Shown piece by piece: positions 1-10,540 of a DNA stretch of 64,000 nt. This DNA is from Erpobdella octoculata. Lineage: Eukaryota; Annelida; Clitellata; Hirudinida; Erpobdellidae. The stretch lies in assembly GCA_963978895.1 (NCBI GenBank), contig OZ022241.1:5945211-6009210 (forward strand), given 5' to 3'. Every line of letters begins with the position of its first letter. The stretch's first letter is position 1. The translations under genes were made by a program, and so were the position numbers. The notes beneath the pieces were generated by a model. That model saw only the letters and a list, made by a program, of their open reading frames with translations, made no database searches and was not told where the DNA came from.

Positions 1-1129
1 TAACAACGAGCCAAGTATATTCAGGATAGCTTGTGGTGGCTTGTATGGTTATGTAAATAGCTCCAAAGTGAAACAAAAGTGATGGAAGCCAGACAATACC
101 TGCTTGAAACTCATCGACGTTCATAGTTTCGGTCATCCACATTGTTAAAGTTGGCTCCAAAAACGCCCAAAATAGGGTAGTCACGACTATTGCACCGTTA
201 CAAATCATTATATATGGATCTAAAACAAGACGATAGAACGGAGTTACATCTTTGGTTTGCTCTTCTTTTTCAGTTTCATCTTTTGAGAAAATAAAAAACA
301 CCGGCAAAAGACAGCACGCGACATAAATAAAAGCAAAGAGAAAAAACGGAACTGATCTTCCGATGTACTTGCTAAGAAAACCTCCAAAGGGTGGAGTAAT
401 GTAAACACCGGCATTTAAAACAGCCAAAATAATACCCATAGCTTTTGTTCTTTCAGCGTTACTTTTGAATCTTTCGGCAATCACTGTGAATCCGCTAGAA
501 TACATTAAAGAAGATCCGATGCCAATGATGCTTCTAGTAATCACTAGCACCGTATATTTTCTGGTAAGACCAAATGTCAGCGACATAGATGAAACTATTA
601 GATAAGCAAACACAATAGGTAGTTTAAAACCAAATTTATCAGTAATTGTACCCGCTATTGGCGCACTAATAGCTTGAACTATCGGTTTGCATGCAAAAAG
701 CAAGCCGATACGTATATCTATTGAATCATTAGCATGAACTTTGTTTAAGTTGAATCCGGAAGAATTTGATTGAACCTGTACATCTGTTGATTTCATAAAA
801 TAAGTCATATTATCGTTTGTTGAGCTATTATAACTTTTGTAGATGCAATCACTCAGAGCTGGTGTTCTGTTTACAGCTTCCACGAGTTCTTCAATGTAGC
901 CAGAGCAATTTTCTTGGTTACTGGAGATTGTTTTAAAGATTTCCGCTTTTTCCACCATTGAAATAGAATCTTGGATTTTAATGTCTTTCATAAAAACTGC
1001 TGTCAAAGGTACTAATATAATAGTTTGCATCTCATCTAAGAGAACTGACGTTGAAATTATAAAAAGTAGCAATTTTTTCTGACACTCTTTATCCAAATAA
1101 GTGATTTTAATGCTTTTTTCTTTCGACAT
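1..1129 (-). CDS. SLC18-like vesicular amine/acetylcholine transporter, 5' part (cut by window edge)
   Basis: A frame open on the minus strand from an ATG at 1129-1127 to the window edge encodes the first 376 residues of a 12-TM MFS transporter. Visible marks are a TM1 aspartate at residue 32 (VLLDEMQ), a long luminal loop with several N-glycosylation sites, the TM2 lysine in LLFACKP, the DKFGFKLPI loop, a TM4 arginine in TRSIIGIGS, PPFGG in TM5 and the VTPFYRLVLDPY stretch before TM7. These are family features of vesicular monoamine/acetylcholine transporters, which exchange protons for positively charged transmitters in vesicle membranes. It is closest in appearance to the two plus-strand paralogues at 12512 and 25406. 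No intron is seen in this part. The TM10-TM12 half lies outside the window, so its substrate-site residues there cannot be judged. Substrate is unknown. Confidence 0.9.
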   Translation of the reverse strand, partial: MSKEKSIKITYLDKECQKKLLLFIISTSVLLDEMQTIILVPLTAVFMKDIKIQDSISMVEKAEIFKTISSNQENCSGYIEELVEAVNRTPALSDCIYKSYNSSTNDNMTYFMKSTDVQVQSNSSGFNLNKVHANDSIDIRIGLLFACKPIVQAISAPIAGTITDKFGFKLPIVFAYLIVSSMSLTFGLTRKYTVLVITRSIIGIGSSLMYSSGFTVIAERFKSNAERTKAMGIILAVLNAGVYITPPFGGFLSKYIGRSVPFFLFAFIYVACCLLPVFFIFSKDETEKEEQTKDVTPFYRLVLDPYIMICNGAIVVTTLFWAFLEPTLTMWMTETMNVDEFQAGIVWLPSLLFHFGAIYITIQATTSYPEYTWLVV

Positions 1130-2880
1130 AACTCATTCAATTTACTAAATACGAAAAAGATTATAAATTTCGATACATTTTTTATTGATCTTTATAAACT
1201 GTATCTCCTTATGGGACTATCTTTTTTCGCTCGAACATATGAACGTAGCTCACATCAATTTCATTCTCAACTACTCTGGCACCATGTGCGCTAGGCCGAC
1301 GTTTAAACAAAGTTGATATAATCAATTCAAATGATAGTAATCCAAATTTGTTATTTATAGCTGTATTTTACTAAATAGCACGTTGATTATAAGATACATT
1401 ATTCTTTGCAGGTTTTTCTAAATTGCACATTAAAATCTCATTTTTCAGCATTCAAAAATGTATATTTAGAATATTTCTTATTTATTTCCATGATTCTGTC
1501 AAGGCCAAGTTATTGATTTTTAAATTAATGTACAGCCAGAAAGTGGCGCAGCCAGAATTTGTTTTGGGCAAATAAACATCATGACTGTCTCCCAATTTAC
1601 CACCTACAAAAGTCAAGAGTTAACGGCAGTTTCAGCAATAATTAGTAACAAAAAACCATAAACATTTAAATTGAAACAGTTGATTACAATATCAATTTCA
1701 GCCGACGATTTTTCTGCGATTGAGTGTCATCTATACAAATTCATTCAGTCTTGTTCATAGTTTTTGTTGCTTTTTATTTAAGTCCTTAGGGTACAAAAAT
1801 TTATTTTCAAAAGAGGCTGACCGGCCGGTTTCGGCTTTTTCCATCATCAGAACCCCTATGTTAAATAAAATCAATGTGAAGAACAGTAGACAAAAGCCGA
1901 ATATGAAAGATAAAGAAACACTTATAAAACCTTTCAAATAGAAACCTAAAAATAAAAAATTTCTAACACGTACCAGCGATACGACCTTCATTAAACCACC
2001 GACGCTGCGATACTTCGAGCTCATCTGGTAACAGGTGCACTAAAATTACAGTTAAATTATTTATATTTAAACTAGCTAAGCAGACAATACCGAAATTTCT
2101 TCAGCAATTCAATGAAGCAGAAATAAAGGTTCATCACTTGACCATCAAACGAGGAAATAAAATAAACGAGGAATAAATTAAACCAGAAATGAAATAAACC
2201 AGAAATAAATTATTGTTAATTTATAAATATAAATTTATGAATTAATGTAATTTTTTTGTAATTCCAAATGATTCCATAGATGGTGCTTGCGTCAATTAAA
2301 GGTAGTTATAGGTAATCATGACTATGACTAAAACTTTCTAAACAATGGTAAAATAATTATTACATTTTGAAATCGATTTGCATAATGTAAAAATAAAAAG
2401 TGTGTTTTTAAAAAACGAAGTGGTTTATGGTTTACTTGTTTGAGATATCAGATTGCAATGCATTGAGTTGATCGTCAGACATCTAACCCACAATTCACCT
2501 TATCCCAATTTTACTCATTCGTGCAATGGGCATAGGCCATTACAGAACAACCAGAGGTACCCTTTATATGCACCTAGCCACACTCTATGCAGGTGCTGAC
2601 CACGCCTGCGTGAAACTGATGTACAACCAGCACCCTCTATGGGCTGTTGTAATGTATTGTTTTGTGTTTTGTTTGGTTGCGTTTAGTGTTGGAAAATTCT
2701 GAAAACGTTCCGCAAGTTTCATCACATGTGGAAATTTCCAAAAAGATCCTCGGTCTCAAATCTTTGAAACATTGCAGACTTATTGCTGACCTATGTCTAT
2801 GCTACAAAAGTCTAAATAGTCTTATTGAATCAACTTTAGTCACTAGTTTTGAATTGTCTGGTTAACAGGCAACAAGAGGC
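1130..2880. other. intergenic stretch, no recognised gene
   Basis: AT-rich, with stops in all frames apart from one short open frame at 1755-2024 (listed separately). I see no splice-consistent coding signal, RNA gene or clear repeat. It should contain the promoter of the minus-strand transporter at its left edge, but no element is recognisable. Confidence 0.5.
1755..2024 (-). CDS. short open frame, possible small membrane protein (unrecognised)
   Basis: An 89-codon ATG-initiated frame on the minus strand has one convincing hydrophobic stretch at about residues 33-60 (ending LFFTLILFNIGVLMM), followed by a polar C-terminus ending KDLNKKQQKL. A donor-like gtacgt and an acceptor-like ttttag lie only 28 bases apart near 1945-1972, too close for a normal intron. 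I do not recognise the protein and find no family motif. It may be chance in AT-rich DNA. Confidence 0.2.
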   Translation of the reverse strand: MSSKYRSVGGLMKVVSLVRVRNFLFLGFYLKGFISVSLSFIFGFCLLFFTLILFNIGVLMMEKAETGRSASFENKFLYPKDLNKKQQKL

Positions 2881-3279
2881 ATTGCATTGCATTGCATTGC
2901 ATTGCATTGCATTGCATTGCATTGCATTGCATTGCATTGCATTGCATTGCATTGCATTGCATTGCATTGCATTGTATTGTATTGTATTGTATTGTATTGT
3001 ATTGTATTGTATTGTATTGTATTGTATTGTATTGTATTGTATTGTATTGTATTGTATTGTATTGTATTGTATTGTATTGTATTGTATTGTATTGTATTGT
3101 ATTGTATTGTATTGTATTGTATTGTATTGTATTGTATTGTATTGTATTGTATTGTATTGTATTGTATTGTATTGTATTGTATTGTATTGTATTGTATTGT
3201 ATTGTATTGTATTGTATTGTATTGTATTGTATTGTATTGTATTGTATTGTATTGTATTGTATTGTATTGTATTGTATTG
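2881..3279. repeat. two-phase pentanucleotide array (ATTGC)18 then (ATTGT)about 61
   Basis: The first 90 bases are ATTGC units; from 2971 the array switches once, without intermixing, to ATTGT units up to 3279. A 5-base unit reads through most frames without a stop, so four long spurious open frames (CIVLY/NTIQY repeats) appear on both strands. Confidence 0.97.
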
Positions 3280-3726
3280 AACAGGTGCAACAACAACCAC
3301 AATCTTACTAAAACTATATGTATCATTTCAGAATTTTTTTATCTTAGAAGCCTGTTCTGAGTTATTTCACTTGGACGTTTCTAGGAACTCTTTGTTTTTA
3401 GATTAAATCTCTTTGGGAAAACATTCTCATTAAATAAGCAGTATTAGTTTAAATTAATTTGTTATAGGTCAACTAATTCTATGCAAATTTCAAAACACAA
3501 AAAAACTAACTGAAGTTGTACGTGCGGTTATTTGTTATAAAAACTGCTACGAGTAAAAATATCAAGTTCCAAAGCAACAAGTAATTACAGAAACTGTTAA
3601 TGTAGATTAAGCAAAATTAATTTTAGCAACGTTTTACATAGAATTGTTCCCATTTGTACAACACTCATTATTTCATTTTCGAAAAAAATGTATAGATAGC
3701 AACTGTTGGCTTAGCTCCTAAGAGCC
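3280..3726. other. intergenic stretch, nothing recognised
   Basis: AT-rich sequence between the pentanucleotide array and a MITE-like element. No gene or repeat recognised. Confidence 0.5.
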
Positions 3727-3980
3727 GTAGGGTAGAAACACCAAAGAGTACGCGCTACCAAGGAGTGTGCAGTGCTTTTGGTATACTTTTATTTTTTTTG
3801 AAATGGCAACACAACTGCCACCTGTCAGTGAGACAAGTAATGACAAAAAGTACAAAGTAAAATAATAAAGTTGATTTTTTAATAAATACAAGTTTTTAAA
3901 TGCGTACTCTTTGGTGTCTCTACCCTACTGAACGCACTGCGTACTCTTTGGTAGCACGTACTCTTTGGTGTCTCTAATCT
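3727..3980. mobile_element. MITE-like element with about 48-bp terminal inverted repeats
   Basis: The left arm 3727-3775 (starts GTAGGGTAGAAACACC, ends GTGTGCAGTGC) is the imperfect reverse complement of the right arm 3934-3980. A further direct copy of the outer part of the right arm lies at 3902-3928. The interior is AT-rich and non-coding. No clear target duplication is visible. Confidence 0.7.
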
Positions 3981-3983
3981 ATA

Positions 3984-4884
3984 AGTAGAGGTGTATTGAT
4001 ATCGGTATTGGCCGATAATTGGTAATGGCATATTATCATCGGCCTACTCGTGTAATGTTTATTCTTACAACATGCACTGACAATGAAATGCGTTAAGTCA
4101 ATACACGTTGATAAATAAATGTTAGTATAGACTTTTAATAAAATAAACCAATAAATAAAAGTAAATTTAATTAAGTTGAATGAATTTAGTTTAAGGATCA
4201 TTGATTTAGGATCATTGAAGTTTAAAGGCTTCCACTTAAAATTGTAGTGCACGGAAACACAAGATTTTCAGCTATTTTTGAATCCAGATGACGGGCGATC
4301 AGAATGTATAATTCCAGCCGGAGCTCAACTGAAAAAGCGCTTGCATGGTATTTTAGTTGGTGGTAGACTTGCAACGGTACCCAACATTTTCCTACCATTT
4401 TTATTGTATTTTAAACTGTTTTTGTCATTATATTTCAATTTAGAAAAATTCCTAACAAATCATTTAATCAAGCCTTGGTGTGTTGATTGACAATCGTCTC
4501 ACTTTCGCAAATCACGTTTCATCAGTCATTCGTTCATGCCATCATTAGATCAGAGCAATCGCCCACGTCAGAAAGTTTTTATCGAGAGAAAACGCCAACA
4601 AAACCTTCAGTTTCAATGTCACATTCTAGTTTTTGGTAAATGATGATGCGTGTTTATGTGATGTTCAGTATGTTTAATTAGGTTGCAAGGTTGCAGTTTA
4701 ACTCGTATGCACCAGCTAGTACGAATTATAGTAGAAACGACGTGATATTTATCATTTGACAGTGTAATAAACGCATTAATGAACAAACAAGCTTTAAAAA
4801 AAAATAATAATCAATAATTGATTTTTAATCAGCCTATATTTCGTTGCCGATTATCGGCCAATGCCTTGTCGGTGCATTTCTACT
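3984..4884. mobile_element. hAT-like non-autonomous DNA element
   Basis: The two ends are inverted copies: AGTAGAGGTGTATTGATATC at the left and, read on the other strand, AGTAGAAATGCACCGACAAG at the right, both followed by a shared core ATTGGCCGATAAT. The end motif AGTAGARRTG is hAT-like. No transposase frame is present. A short frame at 4278-4490 inside it has no recognisable content. It abuts the preceding MITE. Confidence 0.65.
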
Positions 4885-5056
4885 GCATAGTAATGTTTAC
4901 AGAGCGATTGATTATGTGGTCTACTCTTTTAAAAACTGCCAAACACAAACACAATCAAAATCTTATTTATTCAAGAAATATTTTGGTTGAGAATAGCCCA
5001 TTCGTCACTATTTGACGTGATCTAATTCGTCAGAATCATCACATCTGTCAAAGTAA

Positions 5057-5087
5057 ACCCGACCCGACCCGACCCGACCCAACCCGA
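5057..5087. repeat. short CCCGA tandem repeat
   Basis: Four perfect CCCGA-type units followed by variants, just downstream of the 3' end of the minus-strand transporter at 5131. Confidence 0.85.
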
Positions 5088-5130
5088 TCTTCAAATAACT
5101 CTGATCTGCACCACAGAACAACAATACTTT

Positions 5131-6480
5131 TTAATATCTATCATACCCATCTTTAAAAGCATTACACAAAACAAACAGCAAAGGTGCGTACAGTAAGTTC
5201 ATACTTCCTATTGTAACTAGCAGCCAACAAAATCCAATCTTTTGATACAATACATCAGTGATGATGTACCCTAAAATTTGCGCTGTAGCAATGGCTATGT
5301 CGGAAATGGCATACACACTACCGTATACTGAAACGTGCCTGCGATCAATGATCCTAGTCAACATTGGGATTGTCGAGGACATGACTGTTGCCAAACCGAA
5401 TGCACAAAATCCAAATGGCAGCATCACGAGGGTGAAATGAGGACAGTATATTATCGGCAGACAGCTCACACCTTCTATGCATAAACCGAATACGACGTGG
5501 AGCCACTGACATGCCGGCCAGCGTTTGACGAATGTTACGGTTGTGTAGACACCTGTGATGTGAAAGGCGTAGAGAGGAAACCATACGAGGCCCACCTGGA
5601 ATTCGTCAACGTTCATCGTCTTCCTCATCCAACGGGCTAACGTCGGTGTCAGAAAAGACCAGAGACAGTTTGAGACGAGCAATGATCCTGCACATACAGC
5701 TACGTAAGGATCAAGTATCAGTCGATAAATAGGCGTCGTTAGTTCTTTTTTGTCTTCTAAAGTTTTGTATTGATTTCTTATCGTCAGTACCATCATCAAC
5801 CAGCCTCCGAACATCAAAACAGATAAGATTAAAAACGGAGCTGCTCTGCCTAAAAACTTGTGGAAAAACCCTCCGAACGTAGGGGCGAAGAAACTGCCAA
5901 AGTTGATGACGGCTAGGACGATGCCAATGGCTTTGGATCTTTCAATGACTTCCGAGTATTGGGTTGCAACGGCAACTAGACAAGCCATGTTGCACATGGA
6001 GGCACCGATGCCCTGAATCATGCGAGCGGCAACCAGAACTCCGTAGCTTTTCCCGTAAGCAAATAAAAGAGACGAGCTTGATGTGAATAAAAACCCCAGT
6101 TTCATGGGTTTATCGTAGCCGGTTTTATCGATAAAAGCTCCAACGAATGGACCAATTAGTATTTGACCAAATGGTTTGGCAGCAAAAAGAAATCCAATTC
6201 TTACGTCCATCAACGACGATGTTCTTAAAACTTGTTTTCGTTGAGAGCTGTTAAAATCATGTGTTGAGAATTTTAACGTGGTTTGATTGTCTGGAACTGA
6301 ATAGTTTCGATCAAATTCTTCCATGTATGTTGGCACCAAAGGCAGTATCATGAGACCCAATACTTTATCCAGCATCACAGACACTGTGGCAAGTATAACA
6401 ATAAACTTTTTCTGTACATCATCCGTGAAACAGAAACAGTTATCATAATTTTGTTTTTTATTTTCAGCGTTTGTATCCAT
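5131..6480 (-). CDS. SLC18-like vesicular amine/acetylcholine transporter, complete, single exon
   Basis: A 449-residue intronless frame with the full VMAT/VAChT layout of 12 TM segments. Seen directly: TM1 Asp38 (VMLDKV), a luminal loop at residues 58-90 with N-glycosylation sites (NYS, NQT, NSS), TM2 Lys102 (FAAKPFGQ), Arg153 in RMIQGIGAS, TM5 APTFGGFF, LDPYVAVCAGS at about 256-266, and the family signature DRRHVSVYGSVYAISD at 379-394 with TM11 Asp394. The equivalent of the TM10 aspartate that VMATs need (family motif VDSSMMP) is Met367 here (TVMSSTIP), so transport chemistry may differ. It is clearly diverged from the other three copies. The start at 6480 gives the normal short cytosolic N-terminus. 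Substrate cannot be assigned. The lack of introns suits an old retroposed or intron-poor lineage-specific family. Confidence 0.94.
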   Translation of the reverse strand: MDTNAENKKQNYDNCFCFTDDVQKKFIVILATVSVMLDKVLGLMILPLVPTYMEEFDRNYSVPDNQTTLKFSTHDFNSSQRKQVLRTSSLMDVRIGFLFAAKPFGQILIGPFVGAFIDKTGYDKPMKLGFLFTSSSSLLFAYGKSYGVLVAARMIQGIGASMCNMACLVAVATQYSEVIERSKAIGIVLAVINFGSFFAPTFGGFFHKFLGRAAPFLILSVLMFGGWLMMVLTIRNQYKTLEDKKELTTPIYRLILDPYVAVCAGSLLVSNCLWSFLTPTLARWMRKTMNVDEFQVGLVWFPLYAFHITGVYTTVTFVKRWPACQWLHVVFGLCIEGVSCLPIIYCPHFTLVMLPFGFCAFGLATVMSSTIPMLTRIIDRRHVSVYGSVYAISDIAIATAQILGYIITDVLYQKIGFCWLLVTIGSMNLLYAPLLFVLCNAFKDGYDRY

Positions 6481-7319
6481 ATTTTTTATTGAATTTTTTT
6501 CATTTATAAAATAATAAAATATTCAAGACGTAAAACAAGCAATTCTGTTTTGTAGTTAATTTTGAGGTACATCTGTTTAGAGTCCACAGGCTACTTGGGA
6601 ATTTATTGTAATTTATTCACCGTCGATATGAAAAAAAGCAACCATAAAATTCAGCAGGTGTTTTTATTCAATTAGTAAATGATGAATACATTTTTCAGAT
6701 TCGAAGGGTAAGGTCGTGTCACCATGGTGGCGCCGCTTTTTAGCAGAAACTCCCTGAGTAGTAGAAAAATTGGTCTGTGCAGAGAAATAATGGCCTGACC
6801 TCATAGCTGGGTTTTGACCACACCTCACGTTGTAAAAAGTTCTCATTTGAAACCAATGATCAGAGCCAATTATGAAATCAAATAATTGTTGAAAAAATTA
6901 AAGAAAACTGGAACAATTTCTTTAGGTTTCAAAGCATTTGTACAAATATGCTCTAGACAGAATATTATTTTTTGATAAATTTCTCAGATAGCTCTATAGT
7001 TATTCAGAATTGTTTTTTCAGAATCAAAAGCTTATGGGGTTGATTCGGCGTTACAATTTAAACTAAAATTTTTCTCGAACCACGTTTAACTTAGTTTCAA
7101 TTGAATGTTTTAGACTGCTTTAATCTTCTAAAATAACATCAAATACAAATTTTTTTTATCATCAAATTAATGATTCCAAATCAATTATTATTGGGAAAAC
7201 CAGTTTTTAAATATGTTAATCGCAAATCTAAAACGATTTACTTGTACTTTATTGAGTGTTTTTTCTTCAAATTAATTTGACTTCTACATATCATCTTTTA
7301 AAATAATGATTATGATTGA
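6481..7319. other. upstream region of the minus-strand transporter, nothing recognised
   Basis: AT-rich DNA holding the presumed promoter and 5' UTR of the gene at 5131-6480. A 60-codon frame at 6664-6846 has no recognisable features and is probably chance. Confidence 0.5.
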
Positions 7320-7502
7320 TAATTTATTAAGCACCTTTTCCGCTTTGTTCAAAGGCGCTGTTCTTTTACATGCCCCACGGAGAGAACGATTTTACCCGCT
7401 AAGTTTTCCGTTGACATGGGCTACTAGGCAGTGAGTGGGAGTCGAACCGTGAAGCTTTCACATTCAAGGCTAACGCTCTACCAACTCAGCTAACCTACCA
7501 CC
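7320..7502 (-). mobile_element. tRNA-derived SINE, head 2 type
   Basis: Read on the minus strand, it starts with a tRNA-like head: box A TTAGCTGAGTTGGTAGAGC and box B GGTTCGACTCCC. The body that follows (CCTAGTAGCCCATG and beyond) is shared with the SINE at 60111-60380. The cloverleaf does not close at the acceptor stem, so this is not a tRNA gene. Confidence 0.8.
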
Positions 7503-8210
7503 TATTCATCAATGAGCTTATGAACAAGAATAGTTTTTTTATGATATTCATCTTTGTTCACGGTTTTATAATGAATTAAAAACAAACTATTTTCATTCAA
7601 ATCAAGTTTTGTGTCCATGTTAAATTCAAGCTCATCAAATTCTAAAAATGTCATTTTGATATACTCATTATTGCCATCTCACGGTCAGGTAAATACAATA
7701 ATTTCTGATGGTGAGGGTAGCATATGCGACATTAGATGTAGCTCGCCGAATTCGACTAAAAAGCTTAACAATTTTGACAAAACGGGCTTGAGCTTCAAGC
7801 AAAACAGAGTATTTTTTGAAAATAAGTACAAAATTTTCAAAAACTTGTTTCAAGTTTTTTAAAACTGCCATCTATCTTCCTCCCCAATCATCAGCTATTT
7901 TAGAATCTTTTTAAAATAGTTCATAGTCCTCTACACCAGGTGCTTTAAGACTTAAATAACAGTACGTATAAAAAACAAAATATGTCTTGTTGTGGATCAT
8001 TATTTGATCTTTTCTTCACTTTCCATACTTTTTTATCCAGGTTTGGGACTGGCTCGCAAAAGCGAGGCGGAGTTAGCCATTTTAGCAGGAAAAGTTTGTA
8101 TTATTAGGACATCCAGGCAGTCGTTTTCAATGTTGAAATGTTGCATCAAAGTTTTTACTTTCATTTAAGTTTTTTTTCAATCTGCTTTTTTTAAACTACA
8201 GCCACATTTT
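7503..8210. other. intergenic stretch, nothing recognised
   Basis: AT-rich. Frames at 7611-7862 (+) and 7668-7871 (-) overlap each other and match nothing I know. Confidence 0.5.
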
Positions 8211-8607
8211 GATTACTTACACATTTATTATGTTTTAAAATAATAACTATAAAGTTTAGAACAAAAACTAAATCCCTGCTACTTCCTTTCCGGTCATTAG
8301 CTATATTTAAAAAAAATGTATAAGGTTTAGAAAAAAATATTTAAAAATTGTTTACGACTAGTCTCTTTGGTCATCAGGTATTTCTTGGAAAAAAGTATAA
8401 AAAGTTTTAGATTACTTACACATTTATTATGTTTTAAAATAATAACTATAAAGTTTAGAACAAAAACTAAATCCCTGCTACTTCCTTTCCGCTCATTAGC
8501 TATATTTAAAAAAAATGTATGAGGTTTAGAAAAAAAAAATTTTAAATTGTTTACGACTAGTCTCTCTGGTCATCAGGTATTTCTTGGAAAAAAGTATAAA
8601 AAGTTTT
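8211..8607. repeat. tandem duplication, two units of about 199 bp
   Basis: GATTACTTACACATTTATTA begins both units (8211 and 8410). The units differ by only a few substitutions and an extended A-run, so the duplication is recent. Non-coding. Confidence 0.93.
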
Positions 8608-8734
8608 GTTTAGGAAAAGTTCTTACGATTGACCTCCCCAGGTCATAAGCTAACTTTAAAAAAGTTTAGTATTATGAGTAATGTAAGGTTGCAATTGTGC
8701 TGCAAGCTTAGTTCTTCGCACCTCTTATTTTTCT

Positions 8735-9060
8735 CATATCTCTCCATCTCCTGTTTTTCTTCACTGGCTTCTTCTTAAATATAAAAATTTCTCATCTCCA
8801 CTCTACCTAACTAACTTAATAAATCCTGCCTATGTCTGGTATTCGATCTTCCTCTCTTAGCTACTATTGTATCTTTTCTGTTAAGCATTCTTTTTCTAAA
8901 CGCTTTTTTTCTTACTCTGGTCTCTTTCTCTGGAGCTCTCTTTCTACTTTTCTTTATAAATCTACTTCTCTCACAGTTTTCGGTCGAGGATTTAAAACTT
9001 ATCTGTTTAATAAGTTCGTGTGCGAGCGCTATTGAACGCCAAGGAAATAGCGCTATAAAA
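8735..9060 (-). repeat. dispersed GCGC-ended repeat, copy 1
   Basis: On the minus strand this reads TATAGCGCTATTTCCTTGGCG followed by GTTCAATAGCGCT, then an AG-rich body ending GAAGAAAAACAGGAGATGGAGAG. A diverged second copy lies on the plus strand at 27439-27795, and its distal end is present inside the tail of the transporter at 12512-14134. The frame 8832-9035 on the opposite strand is a by-product. Confidence 0.8.
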
Positions 9061-9609
9061 ATTTAATGAATTGATTGAATTGATAATATTCAACATCATT
9101 ATCACAATCCTAGTGTTCAACTGCAGAAGAAATTCGTCCTTGTTCTCCTTGGTAACACGTCGAGAGAATGCAGCTGACATCTGTAGCCATTTTGTACTCC
9201 AACATACTTTGTCGTTCTCATCAGTTTAAAAAAAATATCTAGTTTGAAGACAACTCTAGTGTCATATGTGTTACTGAATTCTTTGCTATTTGGCGATAAT
9301 CTAAAACAACAACGAAATTAAAATAAATTAATTTTTTATTTGAATGCTTGTTAACTGAAAGACGTTTATGTAGCAAGTCAGATGTTTTCTACTGTTTTCC
9401 GTTGATTATTTGAATAAGACGAGCATGTTTCAAATCTAAACCCATTTTACAATATTTGCTTTAGAAAATTCTAAAAACAAAATTAAGTAAGTGTTTGCAT
9501 TAGTGAAAAATTTTGAGATAACAACTTCAGAAATTACATGACTTCAGGAAAAAACAATTAAGTTAAAAGATACAAAACTAGATCAATTTTTTTTCTTTGT
9601 TTTTAATGC

Positions 9610-10210
9610 CCCATTTTAACCTGTACAGTCTGTACGGCCCTCATCTGTCACATGTTCTGGTACACAGCTAGTGGACTCCAGTTCAAACTGGGTTTCGCCG
9701 TAGCATTCCACATCATTTTATTCACCAGCAAGACGCTTGTCTAAAACCTTGTCCAACCACTGACTCAGGCGTCTCTGCGACCAAACACTCAATATTCCTA
9801 CCCTTCAGACTACACTGAGCCAAACCACTGCCAGAAACACTTTCATTTTCATCATCTGTGTTGGTGTTTTTTGACAGCAACGCAGCACCGGCCGCTGCTA
9901 CTTTGTTTTTAAGACCGACCTGACCGTCAAGAAACAATTCTTATCCTGTCCTTCCTTCCCTTGTACTGCTTTGTTTTTCTCACTCGTTGTATTTTATTGC
10001 TCTAACAATGTCTTTTTCAGTTTTCTCCGGTTTTCAAGAGCTTTTTTTGTCAATATCAAACTCATAATCTTCAAGCTTATAGCCTTTATTCACCAAAGCT
10101 GCTAGTAGGCGTTTCTTAAGTTCGTCATTTTTACCCTTATCACTAAGGTTTCGTTTCTCTTGTTTATCTCTCAACTCACGCATCAAAAGCTCAATGCTTT
10201 CAAAACCATT
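9610..10210 (-). pseudogene. relic of an unrecognised coding sequence with a SAP-like stretch, copy 1
   Basis: On the minus strand, blocks of protein-like sequence are separated by stops. The first (about 10195-10035) contains NLSDKGKNDELKKRLLAAL, which looks like a SAP helix-extended-helix motif. A second block starts FLDGQVGLKNKVAAAGAAL (to 9722), and past a stop a cysteine-containing block follows to about 9610. Compared with the copy at 18940-19540, this one has a frameshift near 9765 that changes the ending to GQGFRQASCW. Function is unknown; it could come from an old gene or from a transposon. Confidence 0.5.
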
Positions 10211-10353
10211 CTTTTAATCCACTTGTGAAATCGTCTAATCGTATACGGGGTTATCTGGAAAGTTTTGTAGTGCATTGAAAGATAATAAAATGAAGCCTTG
10301 ATATGTGTCTTTTTTGTGTTAATATTCAGAAAAACGTCTGAGACCATTAAAAG

Positions 10354-10470
<117 letters not shown>

Positions 10471-10540
10471 CGCCCAACTCTCTTATTTTCCAAACCAAAA
10501 CTTCAGTTCCAAACATTCTAATATGTATATATTATATAAC

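Noticed and set aside
2836..3360. Long open frames (CIVLY or NTIQY repeats) on both strands
   Set aside because: They come from a 5-base repeat that contains no stop in most frames, not from a gene.
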